Assembly (NCBI GenBank): GCA_014379395.1
Contig: JACMLV010000127.1
Coordinates: forward strand, 1 to 7,310
Length of the DNA stretch: 7,310 bases
Source: Burkholderiaceae bacterium
Lineage (GTDB): Bacteria > Pseudomonadota > Gammaproteobacteria > Burkholderiales > Burkholderiaceae_D
Direction of reading: 5' to 3'
The translations under genes and the position numbers were made by a program. Shown piece by piece: positions 4,737 to 7,310 of this stretch (position 1 is its first letter; every line of letters begins with the position of its first letter). The notes below the pieces were generated by a model. It was not told the origin of the DNA. It saw only the letters and a list, made by a program, of their open reading frames with translations, and searched no databases.

Positions 4737-6440
4737 ATGGGGCCGATTCCCGGCAGGGTCGCCGACGCGCGCAAGAGCATGCCCAAGGGCGACGCCATCA
4801 CGCCGGCCGAGCGCAAGGCCATCTTCGGCTCCTCGCTCGGCTCCGTTTTCGAGTGGTACGACTTTTATCTGTACGGCTCGCTCGCCTCCATCATCGCCAA
4901 GCAATTCTTCGTCGGCGACGCCGGCACCACCTTCATCTTCGCCCTGCTGGCGTTCGCCGCCGGCTTCATCGTGCGCCCGTTCGGCGCGATCATCTTCGGC
5001 CGCCTGGGCGACATGATCGGCCGGAAGCACACCTTCCTCATCACCATCATGATCATGGGCGGCTCGACCTTCATCGTCGGCCTGCTGCCCGGCTACGAGT
5101 CGATCGGCATCGCCGCGCCGATCATCCTGATCGCGCTGCGCATCCTGCAGGGGCTGGCCATGGGCGGCGAATACGGCGGCGCCGCCACCTACGTCGCTGA
5201 ACACGCGCCCAACGCGAAACGCGGCGCCTTCACCGGCTGGATCCAGACCACCGCCACGCTGGGTTTCTTCCTGTCCTTGATGGTGATCCTCGGCACCCGC
5301 CTGGCCACCGGCGAGGAGGCGTTCTCGGTGTGGGGCTGGCGCGTGCCGTTCCTGGTGTCGGTCATGCTGCTCGGCATATCGGTCTGGATCCGCCTGTCGA
5401 TGAACGAATCGCCCGCCTTCGCCAAGATGAAAGCCCAGGGCCGCACCTCGAAAGCGCCGCTGACCGAGGCCTTCGGCAAATGGAAAAACCTGAAAATCGT
5501 CATCCTGGCCCTGCTCGGCCTGACCGCCGGCCAGGGCGTGGTCTGGTACACCGGCCACTTCTACGCGCTGTTCTTCCTGATCCAGACCCTCAAGGTCGAC
5601 CTGACCACGGCCAACGTCCTGATGGCCATCGCGCTGCTGATGGCGACGCCGTTCTTCATCGTCTTCGGCAGCCTGTCCGACCGGATCGGACGCAAATACA
5701 TCATCCTGGGCGGCTGCCTGATCGCCGCCCTGACCTACATCCCCATCTTTAGCGCCCTCACCCACTACGCCAATCCGGCGCTGGAAAAAGCCCTCAAAAA
5801 CGCGCCGGTGGTGCTGGTGGCCGATCCGGCCTCCTGCCACTTCCAGTTCAACCTGACCGGCGAGAAAAAATTTCCGTCCTCCTGCGACATCGCCATCCAA
5901 GTGCTGTCGGCGCGCTCGGTCAACTACAGCAAGGAAGACGCGCCGCCCGGCAGCATCGCCAAGATCCGCATCGGCAACAAGGAACTGAGCTCCTTCAACG
6001 CCGTCATGGAGCGCAACCGCATGAGCTTCGACGCCGCCAGCCAGGAAAAGGAAGCCGCGTTCAAAAAGCGCGCCAACGCCGCCATGCGCATGGCCGGCTA
6101 CCCGGCCCGCGCCAACCCGGACCAGATCAACAAGCGCATGGTGGTGCTGCTGCTGTTCATCCTGCTGATCTACGTGACGATGGTGTACGGCCCGATCGCC
6201 GCCATGCTGGTCGAAATGTTCCCGACCCGCATCCGCTACACCTCGATGTCGCTGCCCTACCACATCGGCAACGGCTGGCTCGGCGGCCTGCTGCCGACCA
6301 CCGCCTTCGCGCTGGTGGCCTACAAGGGCGACATCTATTACGGCCTGTGGTATCCGATCGTCGTCGCCCTGTCCACGGTCGTGATCGGCGCGCTGTTCGT
6401 CGCCGAGACCAAGGACAACGACATCTACTCGGCCGACTGA
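4737..6440 (+). CDS. MHS-family major facilitator transporter with an enlarged TM9-TM10 loop
   Basis: This 567-residue inner-membrane protein is a proton-coupled transporter of the metabolite:H+ symporter (MHS) type, related to ProP, KgtP and ShiA. TM1 holds the family hallmark SLGSVFEWYDFYLYGSLA (residues 33-50). The conserved cytoplasmic MFS loops are GRLGDMIGRK (88-97) and GSLSDRIGRK (311-320), and LRILQGLAMGGEYGGA marks TM4. About twelve hydrophobic segments can be drawn. Usual MHS proteins have 430-500 residues. The excess is a hydrophilic stretch at about 347-466 between predicted TM9 and TM10, which should face the periplasm, with Cys367 and Cys383. The start at 4737 is set by GGAGAG four bases upstream; ATG 4725 would add four residues. 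The substrate cannot be read from sequence; organic acids, betaines or amino acids are usual. The gene is divergent from the Dabb gene and followed by insertion-sequence debris, so no operon partner is seen. Confidence 0.93.
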   Translation: MGPIPGRVADARKSMPKGDAITPAERKAIFGSSLGSVFEWYDFYLYGSLASIIAKQFFVGDAGTTFIFALLAFAAGFIVRPFGAIIFGRLGDMIGRKHTFLITIMIMGGSTFIVGLLPGYESIGIAAPIILIALRILQGLAMGGEYGGAATYVAEHAPNAKRGAFTGWIQTTATLGFFLSLMVILGTRLATGEEAFSVWGWRVPFLVSVMLLGISVWIRLSMNESPAFAKMKAQGRTSKAPLTEAFGKWKNLKIVILALLGLTAGQGVVWYTGHFYALFFLIQTLKVDLTTANVLMAIALLMATPFFIVFGSLSDRIGRKYIILGGCLIAALTYIPIFSALTHYANPALEKALKNAPVVLVADPASCHFQFNLTGEKKFPSSCDIAIQVLSARSVNYSKEDAPPGSIAKIRIGNKELSSFNAVMERNRMSFDAASQEKEAAFKKRANAAMRMAGYPARANPDQINKRMVVLLLFILLIYVTMVYGPIAAMLVEMFPTRIRYTSMSLPYHIGNGWLGGLLPTTAFALVAYKGDIYYGLWYPIVVALSTVVIGALFVAETKDNDIYSAD

Positions 6441-6544
6441 CCATCGGACGGCAAAAATGTAGATCCTATGATTTAAAAAAAAGGCGGGCAGATGCCAATC
6501 GGTTCCTAAACTGAGAGTTCGACCAAACAGCTAAGGAGAGCGAA
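6441..6544. other. Gap between the transporter and the first IS remnant
   Basis: These 104 bp contain no gene. They are AT-richer than the genes to the left and hold an 8-A run (6475-6482). Near the right end is a strong ribosome-binding site AAGGAGAG (6533-6540) four bases ahead of the ATG at 6545. Part of it is presumably the non-coding left end of the IS110-type element, but I cannot place the element's outer boundary. I see no convincing terminator for the transporter gene. Confidence 0.5.
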
Positions 6545-6691
6545 ATGGAATCGGCCCGCATTAAAAATTTTACGCTGAACGAAGCCGTGATGGCGGTCTC
6601 GCTGGAACTGTCGAGCAAGTGCTGGAAAGTCGCCTTGCACGACGGCCGGCGCGACCAACCCAGCGCCGCATGCTGTGGTCAAGTAATTTAG
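6545..6691 (+). pseudogene. IS110-type transposase, N-terminal fragment
   Basis: About 42 codons of transposase remain, then the frame runs into the IS3 end and stops at TAG 6689-6691, giving a 48-residue hybrid. The segment LNEAVMAVSLELSSKCWKV followed by ALHDGRRDQPSA resembles the start of a group of IS110-family transposases whose N-terminal RuvC-like strand reads AVSLELS instead of the commoner GIDVSK. Complete members run to several hundred residues, so nearly all of the catalytic DEDD domain and the whole C-terminal domain are missing. Family sequence ends near 6670. A strong ribosome-binding site, AAGGAGAG, stands four bases ahead of the ATG, so the short peptide could still be made. 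It differs in subgroup from the IS110 C-terminus at 6910-7169, so the two are not halves of one gene. The family call rests on a short stretch. Confidence 0.65.
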
Positions 6692-6900
6692 GACACAACA
6701 ATAGGTTCAACTTCTGCCATTTTCCGCTCGTAAGCGGCGGGCGACAGATTGCCCAATACTGAATTAAATCGCTTGCAGTTGTAGAAGCCGACGATGTAGT
6801 TCGTGATGTCGGCCTTGGCTTCGGCGTGGTTGGCGTATTGCCGCTGCCAGACGCGCTCCATCTTGAGATTCAGGAAGAAGCGTTCCGCAACGGCGTTGAC
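6688..6900 (-). pseudogene. IS3-family transposase (OrfB), C-terminal fragment
   Basis: The last 70 codons of an IS3-family integrase-type transposase are kept, ending at TAA 6690-6688. They begin NAVAERFFLNLKMERVW, which is the end of the rve/DDE domain. The Glu of AERF is the expected third catalytic acid, and a Lys sits seven residues later as usual. HAEAKADITNYIVGFYN, RFNSVLGNLSPAAYERK and a short tail follow, all typical of OrfB. Everything before the DN of the normal (C/Y)DNA motif is missing; there the sequence becomes the end of an IS110 element. Past the stop, TGGTCAAGTAATTTAGGACA (6676-6695) looks like the IS3 terminal repeat; the outer tip lies at one of the TG pairs between 6671 and 6676. 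OrfA and the first two catalytic acids are absent, so it is inactive. Confidence 0.87.
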
Positions 6901-6909
6901 GCTCCTATG

Positions 6910-7169
6910 TCAAGAAATTTCGGTCGCCGCCAAATCCGCCAGGATCAATGGGTAAAGCTCCCTGATGATGTAGCGCTTCAAGCAGCGATGGATTTCCTTG
7001 CTGGACATGCCTTCCGCCGTGCGCCGTTCAACATAAGCACGGGTTCGCGGCTCACTTCTCATTCGGACCATTGCGATAGTCCACAGCGCATTGTTGGCCT
7101 GTCGGTCGCCGCCTCGGTTTAGTCGATGGCGTATCGTTTTACCTGACGATTCGGGTAGCGGGTTAACAC
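6910..7169 (-). pseudogene. IS110-family transposase, C-terminal fragment
   Basis: The last ~86 codons of a classical IS110/IS116/IS902-type transposase run from the junction near 7170 to TGA 6912-6910. They read GVNPLPESSGKT, RHRLNRGGDRQANNALW, then RTRAYVERRTAEG and KEIHRCLKRYIIRELYP. This is the Transposase_20 region, and its P...SSGK motif matches the place of the conserved serine used by this family with the N-terminal DEDD domain. The N-terminal domain and the start are missing. Upstream, the frame meets a stop within the IS4 terminal repeat. Only about ten bases follow the stop codon before IS3 sequence begins, so this side is a short element end. The remaining frame has no internal stop or frameshift, so the damage is probably recent or due only to the insertion. 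Confidence 0.9.
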
Positions 7170-7188
7170 CATGTCGTTATACATAAAT
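7170..7188. repeat. Terminal inverted repeat of an IS4/Tn5-like element
   Basis: CATGTCGTTATACATAAAT resembles the Tn5/IS50 19-bp end (CTGTCTCTTATACACATCT is the mosaic form), sharing TGTC, TTATACA and the final T with small offsets. It sits exactly where IS110 coding sequence stops and directly abuts the IS4-type transposase stop codon, as expected at the 3' end of such an element. Confidence 0.6.
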
Positions 7189-7310
7189 CAGCCAAGCCCA
7201 TCGCGCAGTGCGCGCAGCGTCTCGGCTGCGGCGTGGACTTGATCGAGTCCGCGCCAGATCGTCTTGGCTCCTGGTTCGCCGTCGCTCTTGCGGCCGAGGA
7301 AGCCGCCGAC
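7188..7310 (-). pseudogene. IS4-family (Tn5-like) transposase, C-terminal end (continues past the window)
   Basis: Forty C-terminal codons are visible, ending at TGA 7190-7188. GGFLGRKSDGEPG followed by KTIWRGLDQV is the conserved tail motif of IS4/Tn5-type transposases, in the dimerisation region at the end of the protein. The DDE catalytic residues and the YREK signature lie upstream and would fall beyond the window. The stop codon touches the terminal repeat at 7170-7188, as in compact IS elements. Because the frame is open to the edge, the gene may be complete outside this window, so calling it broken would be premature. I list it as a pseudogene only because the visible part is a fragment in a field of IS debris. 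Its insertion split the IS110 transposase. Confidence 0.75.

Larger units (their letters stand above)
6545..7310. mobile_element. Cluster of four truncated insertion sequences (IS110-type, IS3, IS110, IS4/Tn5-like)
   Basis: The stretch is made wholly of transposase pieces lying edge to edge. First is a plus-strand IS110-type N-terminus (6545-about 6670). Then come minus-strand C-termini of IS3 (about 6671-6897), a second IS110 (about 6898-7170) and IS4 (about 7170 onward). Each junction falls where one recognisable family sequence stops and the next starts, which suggests elements inserted into one another. None can encode a working transposase within the window. The IS4 copy continues past the edge and may be intact beyond it. 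Confidence 0.85.

Noticed and set aside
4532..4822. N-terminal extension of the Dabb protein to ATG 4822
   Set aside because: The added residues are low complexity and overlap the divergent transporter start. Dabb proteins normally begin at the MIKHIVFW segment.
4662..6263. 533-residue minus-strand open frame opposite the transporter
   Set aside because: It has low-complexity composition (long runs of His, Gln, Asp and Gly) typical of an antisense shadow. The plus strand encodes an unmistakable MHS transporter.
6470..6500. A-run followed by GGC...GCC as a minus-strand terminator
   Set aside because: Only a 3-bp stem can be formed ahead of the T-run, which is too weak to call.
6826..7122. 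98-residue plus-strand frame across the IS3/IS110 junction
   Set aside because: It crosses the junction of two elements antisense to clear transposase fragments, so it is a chance frame.
6545..7169. The two IS110-type fragments as halves of one interrupted transposase
   Set aside because: They lie on opposite strands and their motifs belong to different IS110 subgroups (AVSLELS-type N-terminus against a classical RHRLNRGGDRQ C-terminus).

Overview
The window looks like a high-GC betaproteobacterial chromosome, most probably from the Oxalobacteraceae (Massilia, Duganella or Janthinobacterium type). The clues are GC-rich coding with C/G third positions, a mltG-tmk-holB cluster divergent from ygfZ, a DUF4936 gene beside ygfZ, and an intergenic GTGGGCACG-type palindrome that I associate with this family. 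The genus is inferred from these traits and not shown directly.

Left part (1-4151) is housekeeping. On the minus strand, mltG (septal peptidoglycan terminase), tmk (dTMP kinase) and the first 50 codons of holB (clamp-loader delta prime) form a familiar bacterial operon linking wall synthesis and DNA replication. Across a 150-bp divergent intergenic region, the plus strand carries ygfZ (Fe-S cluster maintenance), a DUF4936 protein and a TANGO2/NRDE-type protein, tightly spaced (12-bp gap, then a 10-bp overlap) and so probably co-transcribed. The shared intergenic region holds a perfect TATAAT hexamer, a partial Fur-box-like sequence and a 12-bp tandem repeat.

Middle part (4152-6440): a small Dabb-domain protein on the minus strand is divergent from a 567-residue MHS-type major facilitator transporter. 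The transporter has an extra ~120-residue loop between predicted TM9 and TM10, probably periplasmic, with two cysteines. Two related GTGGGC/GCCCAC palindromes lie against the stop codons of tmk and the Dabb gene and look like one REP-like family.

Right part (6441-7310) is a graveyard of insertion sequences. Four truncated transposase fragments lie edge to edge: the N-terminus of an IS110-type transposase (plus strand), then on the minus strand the C-terminal ends of an IS3-family, a second and different IS110-family, and an IS4/Tn5-like transposase. The junctions suggest successive insertion of one element into another. The IS4 fragment keeps a terminal repeat resembling a Tn5 end.

I found no CRISPR array, tRNA, rRNA or defence system. 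The most interesting features are the nested IS remnants, the REP-like pair and the extended transporter loop. No clearly new multi-gene system is visible.
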